Source of the DNA: Flavobacterium agricola | GTDB lineage: Bacteria; Bacteroidota; Bacteroidia; Flavobacteriales; Flavobacteriaceae | Direction of reading: 5' to 3' | DNA: 64,000 bases | NCBI RefSeq assembly: GCF_025919725.1 | Contig: NZ_CP081495.1 | Coordinates: forward strand, 1,736,001-1,800,000 | Part shown: piece by piece, positions 44,751-55,201 of the stretch | Numbering within the stretch: the first letter of the stretch is position 1 | How the letters are laid out: each line of letters starts with the position of its first letter | Notes under the pieces: model-generated | Database searches by the model: none | Told to the model about the DNA's origin: nothing | Seen by the model: only the letters and a program-made list of their open reading frames with translations | Translations under genes and position numbers: made by a program

Positions 44751-45173
44751 TTCTTCGTATTGAGATATATAATATTTTAATAAATCTATCGTAGTAACAA
44801 TTCCAACTAATTTGTCGTGCTCAACCACAGGAAGCGCATTAAAATTAGCTTCGCTTAATAAAATAGCGACTTCTTTAATTGGTGTCCAAGGAAAAACGGT
44901 TAAAACTTGTTTACTCATAACTTGCTCTAAAGTAAAAGCATTATAAACAACCGTTTCAATATTAGTTTCGGCATCATCACCTTGATCAGCAAAACAAACT
45001 TTTTGCAAATCGGTGTAACTTAACATACCAATAACCTGGTTAGCTCTTACAACGGGCAAATGTCTAATTTTATGTTTTTTAAACAAATCTTCAGCTTTAG
45101 TTAATTGATCGTCGTAATTCAATTTTACTAAATTGGAAGTCATAATTCGAGAAACCGGATCTAAAGCTTTCAT
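44748..45173 (-). CDS. CBS-domain-pair protein
   Basis: A 141-residue protein made only of two CBS domains (RIMTSNLVKLNYDD… and VMSKQVLTVFPWTPIKEV…), a Bateman module that binds adenosyl ligands. There is no attached enzyme or channel domain. The target is unknown. A -7 element TATTTTTG lies on the minus strand at 45206-45199. Confidence 0.88.
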   Translation of the reverse strand: MKALDPVSRIMTSNLVKLNYDDQLTKAEDLFKKHKIRHLPVVRANQVIGMLSYTDLQKVCFADQGDDAETNIETVVYNAFTLEQVMSKQVLTVFPWTPIKEVAILLSEANFNALPVVEHDKLVGIVTTIDLLKYYISQYEE

Positions 45174-45231
45174 ACTAAATGGATTTTACTTAAATATACA
45201 AAAATATTTAAAACCAAAAACTGATAAAAAA

Positions 45232-45271
45232 CAACAAAAGCACTTTACAAAAAAGTAAAGTGCTTTTGTTG
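45232..45271 (-). terminator. Terminator after tRNA-Arg
   Basis: CAACAAAAGCACTTTAC and GTAAAGTGCTTTTGTTG, a 17-bp stem around six A, directly downstream of the tRNA on the minus strand. Confidence 0.8.
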
Positions 45272-45345
45272 CGACCGCGGAGGGGCTCGAACCCCCAACC
45301 CTCAGAGCCGAAATCTGATATTCTATCCAGTTGAACTACGCGGTC
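45272..45345 (-). tRNA. tRNA-Arg, anticodon UCG
   Basis: A complete 74-nt cloverleaf on the minus strand: acceptor GACCGCG/CGCGGTC, D stem GTTC/GAAT, anticodon stem TCAGA/TCTGA around loop TTTCGGC (anticodon TCG at plus 45311-45309), T arm GGGGG-TTCGAGC-CCCTC, discriminator G. CCA is not encoded. It lies 11 bases downstream of the yqeY stop codon and may be processed from the same transcript. Confidence 0.96.
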
Positions 45346-45356
45346 ATTAGCTTAAT

Positions 45357-45803
45357 CTACGCTAATAATTTTTTTACAATGGTAGAAACTGTTTTACCAT
45401 CTGCCTGACCAGCTAAAACTTTAGATGCTATCCCCATAACCTGCCCCATAGCAGCCATTCCAGCAAAACCACCTTCGGTAATGATATTTTTTACAATAAT
45501 TTCAACTTCTTGTTCTGATAATTGTTTTGGTAAAAACTGCTCGATAACAGTAATTTGAGCTAATTCTGGTTCAGCCAAATCTGATCTACCTTGTTCTGTA
45601 TAAATAGCTGCGCTATCTTTACGCTGTTTTACTAATTTTTGTAATAGCTTTATTTCATCTTCTTCTGTAAAGTTACCTTCACTTCCTGATGTTTGGGCTA
45701 ACAATATTTCTGATTTAATAGCACGTAACGCTTCTAAAGCAACAGTATCTTTTGCTTTCATAGCAGTTTTAAGTGCTTCTGTAATTTTTGCTTGTAAACT
45801 CAT
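45357..45803 (-). CDS. yqeY: GatB/YqeY domain protein
   Basis: A 148-residue stand-alone YqeY domain, homologous to the tail of GatB of the tRNA-dependent amidotransferase. Typical blocks are ALEALRAIKSEIL and the C-terminal MGQVMGIASKVLAGQADG. It may bind tRNA but has no proven role. It follows ftsZ, with a hairpin and a -7 element (TAAATTTG, minus 45833-45826) in the gap. Confidence 0.9.
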   Translation of the reverse strand: MSLQAKITEALKTAMKAKDTVALEALRAIKSEILLAQTSGSEGNFTEEDEIKLLQKLVKQRKDSAAIYTEQGRSDLAEPELAQITVIEQFLPKQLSEQEVEIIVKNIITEGGFAGMAAMGQVMGIASKVLAGQADGKTVSTIVKKLLA

Positions 45804-45825
45804 GGTTGCAAAATTTTTAGTTGCA

Positions 45826-45833
45826 CAAATTTA
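45826..45833 (-). promoter_or_regulatory. -7 element upstream of yqeY
   Basis: Minus strand TAAATTTG, a match to TAnnTTTG about 20 bases before the ATG. Confidence 0.45.
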
Positions 45834-45839
45834 ACAAAT

Positions 45840-45866
45840 AACCCGAAACCATAAAAGTTTCGGGTT
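45840..45866 (-). terminator. Hairpin at the end of the dcw cluster
   Basis: AACCCGAAAC, 7-base loop, GTTTCGGGTT: a perfect 10-bp stem 30 bases beyond the ftsZ stop. The U-run on the minus strand is poor, so termination is likely but not certain. Confidence 0.6.
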
Positions 45867-45895
45867 AAAGATATTTGATATTTTTTTAAAAAAAT

Positions 45896-47978
45896 CTAAT
45901 CTACGTTATCGTGTAAAAAAGAATTGTTCGATCTCATTTTTAACTCATTGTTTTCCGTTGTGTTAACAGAAATACGAGATGTACCTTTATTTTCGGTAGT
46001 ACTTAAGTTAATACCCAAGCGTTCGTAAGCTGGTCTTTCTAACTCAGGAACGTTGCGGCTGTTAGAAAATGTATGATTAAACTCTTTCATTTTTAACTTA
46101 CGCGCTTCTACCCGAGCTTTAAGTGTTTCTTGATGCTCTTTTGTTTTAAGTAAATCTTCGTTTTCGCGGGTTACGTAAAAACTTTTCGCCTTGAGGAACC
46201 GATTTCTCTACACGAACCGTCATTTGTAAATCCGGATCTTCTTCTTTATCTTCAAGCTTAGTTTCTGCTTTAACAACTGGTTTAGCATTGGTTAAGGCAG
46301 ATTCTTGCTCTAAATAATCATAATTTAAAATGTGTTTAACAACATCTTCCTGTTTTGTTTCTAATTTAGGTTCAACCTCAAAATTTGGATCAATTTGTGG
46401 CTCAGCAGGAGCAACTTCATCAGAAACTTGAATAGTTTCGTTTAATAAAAACAAACTTGATGTATTTGCACTTGGTTGCTGTTTTAACTCGAAATTCAGA
46501 TTATTTTCAGGTTGATTTGGCTGAGACGGTGCGCTTAACTTTTGCTCAAACAAATTAGGTTTTACAACTTCAATTGGTTTAATCGGATGCGGTGCAGATT
46601 GAACTGTTTTAATTTCTATTTGAGGTGTTGGTTTAGAAACCGGAAAATCTAAATTTTCGGGAGCAACGATATCAAAAAAGCTATCTAATTCATTAACTAC
46701 CGGAGCTTCTGGTACAACATTAGCAATTGGTTCTGTTACTTGAGCTTGCGGTTTTTCTAAATCAGCATCTAAAACATGTACAATACGTTTTTCTGGTACC
46801 GGTTTTACAGCAGGTACATCAAAAGCTTTATCTAAATTATTTTGAACTACTGCATTTGTTAAACTTGAATTAGATGAAACCGATTTTACGCCCGGTGTTA
46901 AATTAAGTTCTTGAGTAACTGATTGCTCTGCACCCAACATGTGCTTAATAACATTGTCTTTGTTGATTAATTCTGATTGTTGTTCAAAATTAAATCCAGT
47001 AGCAATTACGGTTACAGAAACAGAATTTCCTAATTTTTCATCATTACCAACCCCCATAATGATATTGGCATTATGTCCGGATTCGTTTTGAATGTAATCG
47101 TTAATTTCTCCTATTTCATCAATAGTAATTTCATCTTCCATTTCAGTACCACAAACAATTAATAATAATACGTTTTTGGCACCTGTAATACGATTCTCGT
47201 TTAACAATGGTGAATCTAAGGCAGCAACCACAGCATCTTTTGCACGATTTTCACCAGATGCAGTTGCCGATCCCATAATAGCTGTTCCGCTATTAGAAAG
47301 TACGGTTTTTGCATCACGTAAGTCAATATTCATGGTATAATGTTGCGAAATTACTTCGGCAATACCACGTGATGCGGTTGTTAAAACCTCATCAGATTTG
47401 GCATATCCTGCTTTAAATCCTAAGTTTCCGTAAACTTCACGCAATTTGTTGTTGTTTATAACAATTAACGAATCTACGTGTTTACGTAATCTTTCAACTC
47501 CTAATAAAGCTTGTTCGTGACGAATTTTACCTTCAAATTGAAAAGGAATTGTAACAATACCAACGGTTAAAATGTCTTTATTTTTGGCTAATTCTGCAAT
47601 TACTGGTGCAGCACCGGTTCCGGTACCACCACCCATTCCGGCAGTAATAAAAACCATTTTTGTGTTTTTATCTAAAACACGGTCAATTTCTTCAATACTT
47701 TCTTGCGCAGCTAAACTTCCAATTTCTGGGTTTGCACCAGCACCTAAACCTTCAGTTAAATTAACACCTAACTGGATTTTTGTTGGCACCGGGCTATTTT
47801 CTAGCGCTTGCGAGTCGGTATTACAAATAATAAAATCAACCCCTTTAATGCTTTGGTTAAACATGTAGTTAATTGCATTACTACCGCCACCACCTACACC
47901 AATAACTTTGATTACATTTGATTGACCACGTTCCATATCAAATGCTAACTTTGTGCCTAATCCTGAATTATTTTCCAT
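45896..47978 (-). CDS. ftsZ: Cell division protein FtsZ (frameshifted near the C-terminus)
   Basis: Tubulin-like GTPase that builds the Z-ring. The N-terminal 320 residues hold the GTP-binding signature GGGTGTGAAPVIA and NxDxxD-type T7 region; a long variable linker (about 330-600) follows. The main frame stops at 46146 with RKRRFT, but the sequence beyond continues in another frame (YVTRENEDLLKTKEH...) through to NSFLHDNVD, the conserved tail that contacts FtsA in this group. Reading four T instead of five on the minus strand (plus 46177-46181) restores a protein of about 693 residues. The 64-codon ORF at 45896-46090 is therefore the FtsZ tail, not a separate gene. Confidence 0.93.
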
Positions 47979-47992
47979 AGTAATCCTTCGGT

Positions 47993-49406
47993 TTAATCAA
48001 CGTTGTCTATAAAATCTTTGAACTTATCTACCAAGTTTTTATAAAACGGACGTTTTGTTTTTTCAACTTTAATTTCTTCTTTTTGGTCTGGTTTGCTTGT
48101 TTCTACAATTTCGATTTCTTCGGTTTCTTCTAACGAATCTTCGGTAGATAAAACTGTTTTTTCGAGTTGATTTTGTAGAGTAGCTTTATTTTTTTTATTT
48201 TCTAGCTCTTGTTCTTTACGTAAGGTAATATCGTTGTTTTCGATTCCACGCATTAATAAACCTATTGCTGTTGCGTAAGTTGGCCCAGATGAACCTTTTA
48301 TTAAATCTGGTGCTTCGTCGGTTAAATGTTCTTGCGGATGACCGATACGGGTATCTAATCCGGTAATATATTCAACCAATTCTTTTATGTGCTTTAGCTC
48401 GGCACCGCCTCCTGTTAAAACAATACCAGCAATTAATTTTTTGCGTTGTTCGTCGTAACCGTATGCTTTAATTTCATCAAAAACATACTCTAAAATTTCA
48501 GCAGCACGTGCGTGAATTATACGAGAAAGGTTTTTTAATGATATTTCTTTAGGATCTTGTCCTCTGAAACTTGGTATTGCAACAATTTCGTTATCGCGAT
48601 TGTAATCAGGCCAAGCAGATCCGAATTTTATTTTTAAGGCTTCAGCTTGTTTTTCTATAATAGAACATCCTTCTTTAATATCGTCTGTTATGGCGTTACC
48701 TCCAAAAGGAATTACTGCGGTGTGACGGATAATACCATCTTTAAAAATGGCTAAATCTGTAGTTCCACCTCCTATATCAATTAAAGCTACACCCGCTTCT
48801 TTTTCATCATTACTTAATACAGCATCTGCAGATGCAAGCGGTTCTAAGGTTAAAACCTCAAGGTTTAATCCCGCTTCTTTAATACAACGGCCCACGTTAC
48901 GAATTGATGAAGCCTGTCCAACAACTACGTGAAACTTAGCTTCTAAACGTAAACCTGCCATACCGATTGGTTCTTTAGATTCTGAAGTTCCGTCTATTAA
49001 AAATTCTTGTGGAAGAATATGTAAAATTTCTTCACCAGCTAATAAGGTTAACTTACGAACTTGATTTATTAAGCTGTTTATATCGCTTTCTTCAATTACA
49101 TCTTCAAGATTATTTCTAACAATATAATCGGTGTGTTGAATACTACGTATGTGCTGCCGCAATACCAGCAACAACGTTGCTAATTTGCATTCCAGCTGCC
49201 TCCTCGGCCATTGTAATAGCTTGTTGTATGGATGAGATGGTTTGCGTAATGTTGTTTACAACACCACGTGATACACCTAAACTTTTTGTTTTGCCAAAAC
49301 CAAGTACTTCTATTTTATCGTACTCGTTTTTACGGCCAATAATGGCAACAATTTTTGTTGTTCCAATATCTAATCCTACAGCTATATTTTCCTTACTCAT
49401 ATTCAT
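47993..49406 (-). CDS. ftsA: Cell division protein FtsA (frameshifted)
   Basis: Actin-like ATPase that tethers FtsZ to the membrane. The first 87 residues (from ATG 49406) hold the phosphate-1 loop AVGLDIGTTKIVAIIG; the second part, from 49174, continues with RQHIRSIQHTDYI and the adenosine region LTGGGAELKHI. The join falls in GCGGCAG (plus 49154-49160), where the family reads VAGIAGQHIRS: two bases seem lost, or one gained. The C-terminus ends with a Lys/Phe-rich amphipathic stretch (PFYKNLVDKFKDFIDNVD), the membrane-targeting element. Four bases from ftsQ. Confidence 0.93.
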
Positions 49407-49409
49407 TTT

Positions 49410-50135
49410 TTATTTACTGCAAACTACTTGTTGGGTAAATTTTAAATTCACTTCTTTGTAGTTGTTTACAATTGAATCTTGCAATGTATGTTGTATAAAA
49501 GCTTTGTAATTATTAAATTTTTTATCTACTTCGGTTACATTTCCGAAAATAATTTGAAAATCGAAGTTTCTGTCTGTTAAGATAACACTTCGTGAAGGAA
49601 AAATCTTAACTCCAATTATACTTTTTTTCAAAAAATCATCAGAATGTATCTTTTGTAACAAAAAATTAACATCTTTAAGGGTTGTTTCGTTAATTTCCCC
49701 AGTTACAATGGGCACTCGAGCTGCATAATTACTTGTTGTGTTCATGGTGTTTCCATTTCTATCCAAGTAAAACGAATCTCCGTTGGCAAACACCCTACCT
49801 ACGGGTTCTTTCTGCAATATTTGGGCAACTAAAATACCTTCTATGGTTTTATAAACATGAACCGTTTCTATTTTATCGTTGTTTTGCAACACATTTTCTA
49901 GTTCATGTAATGCCTTGTAATTTTTATCTAAATTGCTTTTAAATGATAAATTTTCATGAATGATTTTGTTTACTTCAGATTCGGTAATGTACACGTTATC
50001 TTCGCCTACAAAATCAATACGTGTTTGTAATTCTCTGCGACTGGCATTTTTATCAGCCGAAAAAGAATATAAAAAATAAATTACTCCGAATAATAAAATT
50101 AACCTAACGTCAATCCATTTAATTTTTTTTAGCAT
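49410..50135 (-). CDS. ftsQ: Cell division protein FtsQ
   Basis: A bitopic inner-membrane divisome protein of 241 residues: short cytoplasmic part, one membrane helix (about residues 9-26), then a POTRA domain (FVGEDNVYITESEVNKII) and the FtsQ beta domain. The similarity between family members is low, and position between murC and ftsA is the main support. It overlaps murC by 17 bases. Confidence 0.9.
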   Translation of the reverse strand: MLKKIKWIDVRLILLFGVIYFLYSFSADKNASRRELQTRIDFVGEDNVYITESEVNKIIHENLSFKSNLDKNYKALHELENVLQNNDKIETVHVYKTIEGILVAQILQKEPVGRVFANGDSFYLDRNGNTMNTTSNYAARVPIVTGEINETTLKDVNFLLQKIHSDDFLKKSIIGVKIFPSRSVILTDRNFDFQIIFGNVTEVDKKFNNYKAFIQHTLQDSIVNNYKEVNLKFTQQVVCSK

Positions 50136-51471
50136 CTAAAGCTTTTTTAATATCATGAATCATTTCACCAATATCACCCGCACCAATGGTTACCAGCACA
50201 TCAAAATCAGCCTTTACAATTGCATCAATCAATTCGTTTTTAGCAACTAATTTTTTATTTGTGTTATCAACTTTATCTAATAACCATTGCCCGGTAACGC
50301 CCTCAATAGGTAATTCGCGAGCGGGATAAATATCTAACAAAAACAAATGATCGAATTTGGCAAGCGATTCGGCAAAGCCATCAATAAAATCGCGTGTGCG
50401 CGAATACAAATGCGGCTGAAATACAGCTAACACTTTTTTACCTGGGTACAATTCGCGAACTGCTTGGTGCACCGCATTAATTTCGGTTGGATGATGTGCA
50501 TAATCATCAATAAACACAAATTTTTCAGAACGTATTTGGTATGAAAATCTGCGACGAACCCCTTTAAACGTAGCTAATGCAGCAACAATTTTTTCTGAAT
50601 CAATTCCGTACGTGTACGCCATAGCAAAAGCAATTAAAGCATTGGTTAAGTTATGATGCCCAGGTAAGGCAAACTTTACATTGTTTATTTGCTGAGTTGG
50701 TGTTACAATGGTAAATACATACCAACCATTTTCTATTCTAACATTTGTTGCTTTAAAATTAGAATCGTCATTAATTCCAATAGTTATGGCTTGCAACGGA
50801 ACGCCTTGATTAATAAACAAATGATTTGCGTCTACTTTGTTTGCAAATTCGTTAAACGAATCAATTACATGTTGCTCATCACCATAAATATCTAAATGAT
50901 CGGCATCCATAGATGTAACGCAAGCTAAATTAGGATGCAGTTGTAAAAACGATCGATCAAATTCATCGGCTTCAACCACGGTAACCGTTTTTCCGTTACC
51001 AATTAAATTGGTTTGGTAGTTTTCAGCAATTCCGCCTAAAAAAGCAGTAACATCAGCGCCACAAGCATATAAAATATGACCTAAAATACTTGATGTTGTA
51101 GTTTTACCGTGCGTACCTGCCACAGCAAAACAAAACGTATCTTTAGTAATAATTCCTAAAACTTCGGCACGTTTTTTAACCTCGAAACCGTGATCTAAAA
51201 AATAATTTAATTCACTATGATTTTTTGGTACAGCCGGCGTATAAACAACCAATGTATTGGCTTGATTTTTATATTGGGGTGCAATTAAATCGCAATTATC
51301 AGTAAAATGAATTTCAATTCCTTCAGCAATTAATTCTTGTGTTAATTGCGTTGGTGTTTTATCGTAACCCGCAACATTTTTACCAATATTTTTAAAATAT
51401 CGGGCAATAGCGCTCATTCCGATTCCGCCAATTCCTACAAAATATACATTTTCAATATTAGCTAACTTCAT
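50119..51471 (-). CDS. murC: UDP-N-acetylmuramate--L-alanine ligase
   Basis: First amino-acid-adding Mur ligase. 450 residues: N-terminal Rossmann domain (VYFVGIGGIGMSAIARYF), ATP site GTHGKTTTSS at about residue 120, central ATPase and C-terminal domain with DDYAHHPTEI. It overlaps ftsQ by 17 bases and follows murG by 17 bases. Confidence 0.97.
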   Translation of the reverse strand: MKLANIENVYFVGIGGIGMSAIARYFKNIGKNVAGYDKTPTQLTQELIAEGIEIHFTDNCDLIAPQYKNQANTLVVYTPAVPKNHSELNYFLDHGFEVKKRAEVLGIITKDTFCFAVAGTHGKTTTSSILGHILYACGADVTAFLGGIAENYQTNLIGNGKTVTVVEADEFDRSFLQLHPNLACVTSMDADHLDIYGDEQHVIDSFNEFANKVDANHLFINQGVPLQAITIGINDDSNFKATNVRIENGWYVFTIVTPTQQINNVKFALPGHHNLTNALIAFAMAYTYGIDSEKIVAALATFKGVRRRFSYQIRSEKFVFIDDYAHHPTEINAVHQAVRELYPGKKVLAVFQPHLYSRTRDFIDGFAESLAKFDHLFLLDIYPARELPIEGVTGQWLLDKVDNTNKKLVAKNELIDAIVKADFDVLVTIGAGDIGEMIHDIKKALDAKKN

Positions 51472-51488
51472 TTTGAAATTCTAAGAAC

Positions 51489-52583
51489 TTAAATTAATTC
51501 TATTATATTTTTTACAATTTCTTTGGTTGCATTGGGCTTGGCTAAGCTTTTAAACTTACTGCTCATGCTTTGTTGCAACTCGGTATTTTGAATTAGATTC
51601 TGAAAAATAGGTTTAAAACTATTTTCTAAATCTTTTTCTTTTATTAAAAGTGCAGCTTGCTGATCAACAATTGCTTGAGCATTTTTAGTTTGATGATCTT
51701 CGGCAACGTTTGGTGACGGAATAAAAATAGTAGGTTTTGCTACTAAAGCTAATTCTGAAACCGATGATGCGCCCGAACGTGAAATAATAAAATCTGCAGC
51801 AGCATAAACTAAATCCATTCTTTCAATAAAATCGAGTACTTGAATGCCGTTTGCCGGATCGTTGTACTTTTTATATTCGTTAAAATAAAATTTACCACAT
51901 TGCCAAAGCACTTGTAAATTTTGATTTTTAAAAAATTCTAAATTATTTGCTACCAAAACATTTATAGCACGTGCACCTAAACTTCCGCCTAAAACAACAA
52001 GTGTTTTTTTATTAGGTTCAAGCTGAAAGTTTTGAAGCGCTTGTTGCTTTACCGATTGGCTTGTCGCAATATCTGAACGTACCGGATTACCTGTTATACG
52101 AATCAGCTGTTTCGGAAAAAAGCGCTCTAAATCTGGATACGCAACACAAATAGCTTTTGCTTTTTTAGCTAAAAGTTTATTTGTAATGCCCGGATATGAG
52201 TTTTGCTCTTGAATTACCGTTGGAATATGCATCCAGTTTGCAACCTGCATTACAGCTCCGCTAGCAAAACCACCCGTACCAACAACTACATCGGGTTTAA
52301 ATTGACGTAGGATACCATACGATTTCCATAAGCTTGAAATTAACTTGAAAGGAAACATAAGGTTGCTTAGCGTTAACTTGCGTTGAATTCCACTAATCCA
52401 AAGGCCTTTAATTGCATAGCCCGCTTGCGGTACTTTTTGCATTTCCATTTTATCTTTTGCTCCAACAAAAAGCAAATCGGCGTCAGGAAACTGACTTTTT
52501 ATTTCGTTAGCAATGGCAATTGCCGGATAAATATGTCCGCCTGTACCACCACCGCTTATTAATATTTTATATTTTTTACTCAT
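51489..52583 (-). CDS. murG: UDP-GlcNAc:undecaprenyl-PP-MurNAc-pentapeptide GlcNAc transferase
   Basis: GT28 glycosyltransferase making lipid II at the cytoplasmic face. 364 residues: the N-terminal glycine motif GGTGGHIYPAIAIA, a second G-loop VLGGSLGARAIN, and the UDP-GlcNAc-binding SRSGASSVSELA. Four bases separate its start from the ftsW stop. Confidence 0.97.
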   Translation of the reverse strand: MSKKYKILISGGGTGGHIYPAIAIANEIKSQFPDADLLFVGAKDKMEMQKVPQAGYAIKGLWISGIQRKLTLSNLMFPFKLISSLWKSYGILRQFKPDVVVGTGGFASGAVMQVANWMHIPTVIQEQNSYPGITNKLLAKKAKAICVAYPDLERFFPKQLIRITGNPVRSDIATSQSVKQQALQNFQLEPNKKTLVVLGGSLGARAINVLVANNLEFFKNQNLQVLWQCGKFYFNEYKKYNDPANGIQVLDFIERMDLVYAAADFIISRSGASSVSELALVAKPTIFIPSPNVAEDHQTKNAQAIVDQQAALLIKEKDLENSFKPIFQNLIQNTELQQSMSSKFKSLAKPNATKEIVKNIIELI

Positions 52584-52587
52584 TTAG

Positions 52588-53854
52588 TTACGCATTTTTT
52601 TCTACCACGCTAAAAGCTTCTGCAACTTGTTCGTCGGTTGGATTAAATTCTGCTTCATTTTTCTCTGGTTTCTTAATTGTTTTTTCAACTTCTTTCTTAG
52701 GGCTTAATTGAGCAGTTACACTTAATATAACACCGATTGAAGCACAAGTAATCCAGATTGACGTACCACCGCTACTAATTAAAGGTAATGGTTGCCCCGT
52801 TGTAGGAAACAATTGCACGGCTACCCCCATATTTACAAAAGCTTGAATGATGATTGGAAAACCTAATCCGTAAATTAATAACCTACCAAAGGAATCGGTT
52901 ACTTTTATGGAATTGATTATAAACCTGAAAAACAAGCTGAGATAAACAAAAATTAATAGAAATGCGCCAAATAAGCCATATTCTTCAACAATAATTGCAA
53001 AAATAAAATCGGATGAAGATTGCGGTAAAAAGTTTCGTTGAACGCTTTTACCCGGTCCTAAACCAAAAACTTTACCGGTTGCAATAGCAATGTTTGCATT
53101 TTCAGTTTGATAATTATCTACTTGCTTCTCATCATCTGCCGTAAAGCGTTCTATACGCGCTTTCCATGTAGAAAAACGAGAGGGCAATTTGTCTGGAAAA
53201 ATAGTTGCTAATGCCACTAATAAAATCACTAAAACAGCTGTAATTCCGGCAACATTAAGCAAATATTTAATCGGATATCCTCCTAAAAAAATCAACAAAA
53301 TATTGGTTGCTAACAACAAAACTCCTGTAGATAAATTTGCAGGAATAATTACTGCAACAAAAGCTGCAATAGGTAACCACAATAACAACAAAGAACGTTT
53401 AAAATCGAACGGCGTTTTACTATCTGCCTTTTTGGCTAAATAATGCGCGATATACATATTTAGAATAACAAAGGCCATTGCAGAAGGCTGAAAGGTTACG
53501 TTTATAAACGGTACCTTAATCCAACGGCTGGCATTTGCACCGGCAATTACATTATTTCCAAGAGCAGTAACAACCAGTAATATAAAAACACAAGGCAACA
53601 AAAAATAGATAATATAAGTTAGCTTTTGGTACTTTACTTTACTAGCCAAGTAAACAAAAAACAACCCAATACTTACGTGCAACGCGTGTTTAAAAAAATG
53701 CGAATAAACAGTTCCGTTTTTTAATTACCAACGATAAGTTTGCACTTGCACTAAATACCGGCATGAAAGAAAACAGTGCAAGCAAGGTTACTAAAACCCA
53801 AATGGTTTTGTCACCACGTAAGCCAGCAACTATTCTTTTAAACAAACTTATCAT
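52588..53854 (-). CDS. ftsW: Peptidoglycan glycosyltransferase FtsW (frameshifted)
   Basis: SEDS-family polymerase acting with FtsI at the septum; ten membrane helices. The intact part (from 53682) has the C-terminal signature LPLISSGGTS. The N-terminus is encoded upstream from ATG 53854 (RGDKTIWVLVTLLALFSFM) but runs into a stop because the run of six A on the minus strand (plus 53717-53722) is one too long; with five A it reads ANLSLVIKNGTVYSHFFKH and continues correctly. The restored protein is 421 residues with a C-terminal charged tail. Confidence 0.93.
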
Positions 53855-53860
53855 TATTGA

Positions 53861-55195
53861 TTATAAATTTTGAACGGCGTTTTTAAATTTTCTTCCACGA
53901 TCTTCATACGATTCGAACAAATCAAAACTTGCACAAGCTGGTGATAATAAAACGGTATCTCCGGGCTCTGCCAATGCATGTGCAGTTTTTACACATTCAT
54001 CCATGGAATCGGTTTCAACAATTGTATCTATTACATCTTTAAAGGTTTCAATAATTTTTTTATTATCTACCCCCAAACAAACAATAGCTTTTACTTTTTC
54101 ACGTACTAAAGGCATCAATTCTAAATAATCGTTTCCTTTATCTACCCCACCAACAATCCAAACGGTTGGCGTTGTCATGCTATCTAAAGCAAAAAAAACG
54201 GCATTTACATTAGTTGCTTTAGAATCGTTAATATATTGTACGTTTTGAATTTTAAGTACTTTTTCTAATCGGTGTTCAGCGCCGTTAAAATTTGCTAAAC
54301 TTGAACGTAACGATTCGTCTTGAATGTCAAGAATTTTAGCTACCGTTGCAGCTGCCATAGCATTTTTTAAATTGTGTTTGCCTTTTACCGATAAATTATC
54401 TGTACTCATAGTAAAACGTTTTTGGTTAATAACCACAACCATTTGGTTGTTTTCTAAAAAAGCGCCTTCATTAAATTTTTGAGTTAATGAAAACGGTAAT
54501 TTTTTAGCTTGAGTTTGATGCGTTTTAAACCAGCGTTGAATTTCTACATCATCTGCATCGTAAATAAAAAAATCGGATGCGGTTTGATTTTCAGTAATTC
54601 TAAATTTAGCAGCGATATATTCGTCATAATTGTAATGATATCGATCTAAATGATCTGGACTTAAATTGGCTAACACAGCAATATTGGGAGCGAAATTTAC
54701 TATTCCGTCTAACTGAAAACTACTTAACTCGAGCACATAAATGGCTTTATCATTTTCAGCAACTTGTTGTGCATAACTCATTCCAATATTTCCGGCTAAA
54801 CCTGCATCTATTCCGGCTTGTTCCATAATAAAATGGGTTAACAACGTGGTGGTTGTTTTACCATTGCTTCCGGTTATTCCAATTACTTGCGCTTTGGAAT
54901 GTTGAGAAGCAATTTCTATTTCTGAAACAATTTGTATTTGATTTGCAATCAATTTTTGAACAATGGGCGCTTTGTCAGGAATTCCTGGACTTTTCATTAC
55001 CAAATCAGCAGCTAAAATAACCGATTCAGAATGTTGCTTTTCTTCCCACGCAATATGATGCACATCAAGTTCTTTTTTATATTTATCTAAAATAGTTCCG
55101 AAATCAGACACAAAAACTTGATAGCCTAATTTTTGACCTAAAATAGCCGTTCCAACTCCGCTTTCGCCACCGCCTAAAACAACCAACTTTTTCAT
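53861..55195 (-). CDS. murD: UDP-N-acetylmuramoylalanine--D-glutamate ligase
   Basis: Second Mur ligase, 444 residues. N-terminal VLGGGESGVGTAILG, ATP site GITGSNGKTTTT at about residue 105, the lysine/histidine region NLSPDHLDRYH, and C-terminal LSPACASFDLFESYEDRG. Seven bases separate its stop from the ftsW start. Confidence 0.97.
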   Translation of the reverse strand: MKKLVVLGGGESGVGTAILGQKLGYQVFVSDFGTILDKYKKELDVHHIAWEEKQHSESVILAADLVMKSPGIPDKAPIVQKLIANQIQIVSEIEIASQHSKAQVIGITGSNGKTTTTLLTHFIMEQAGIDAGLAGNIGMSYAQQVAENDKAIYVLELSSFQLDGIVNFAPNIAVLANLSPDHLDRYHYNYDEYIAAKFRITENQTASDFFIYDADDVEIQRWFKTHQTQAKKLPFSLTQKFNEGAFLENNQMVVVINQKRFTMSTDNLSVKGKHNLKNAMAAATVAKILDIQDESLRSSLANFNGAEHRLEKVLKIQNVQYINDSKATNVNAVFFALDSMTTPTVWIVGGVDKGNDYLELMPLVREKVKAIVCLGVDNKKIIETFKDVIDTIVETDSMDECVKTAHALAEPGDTVLLSPACASFDLFESYEDRGRKFKNAVQNL

Positions 55196-55201
55196 ACGTA
55201 A

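Noticed and set aside
45896..46090. Separate 64-residue protein after ftsZ
   Set aside because: Its sequence ends with the FtsZ tail and joins FtsZ after a one-base correction.
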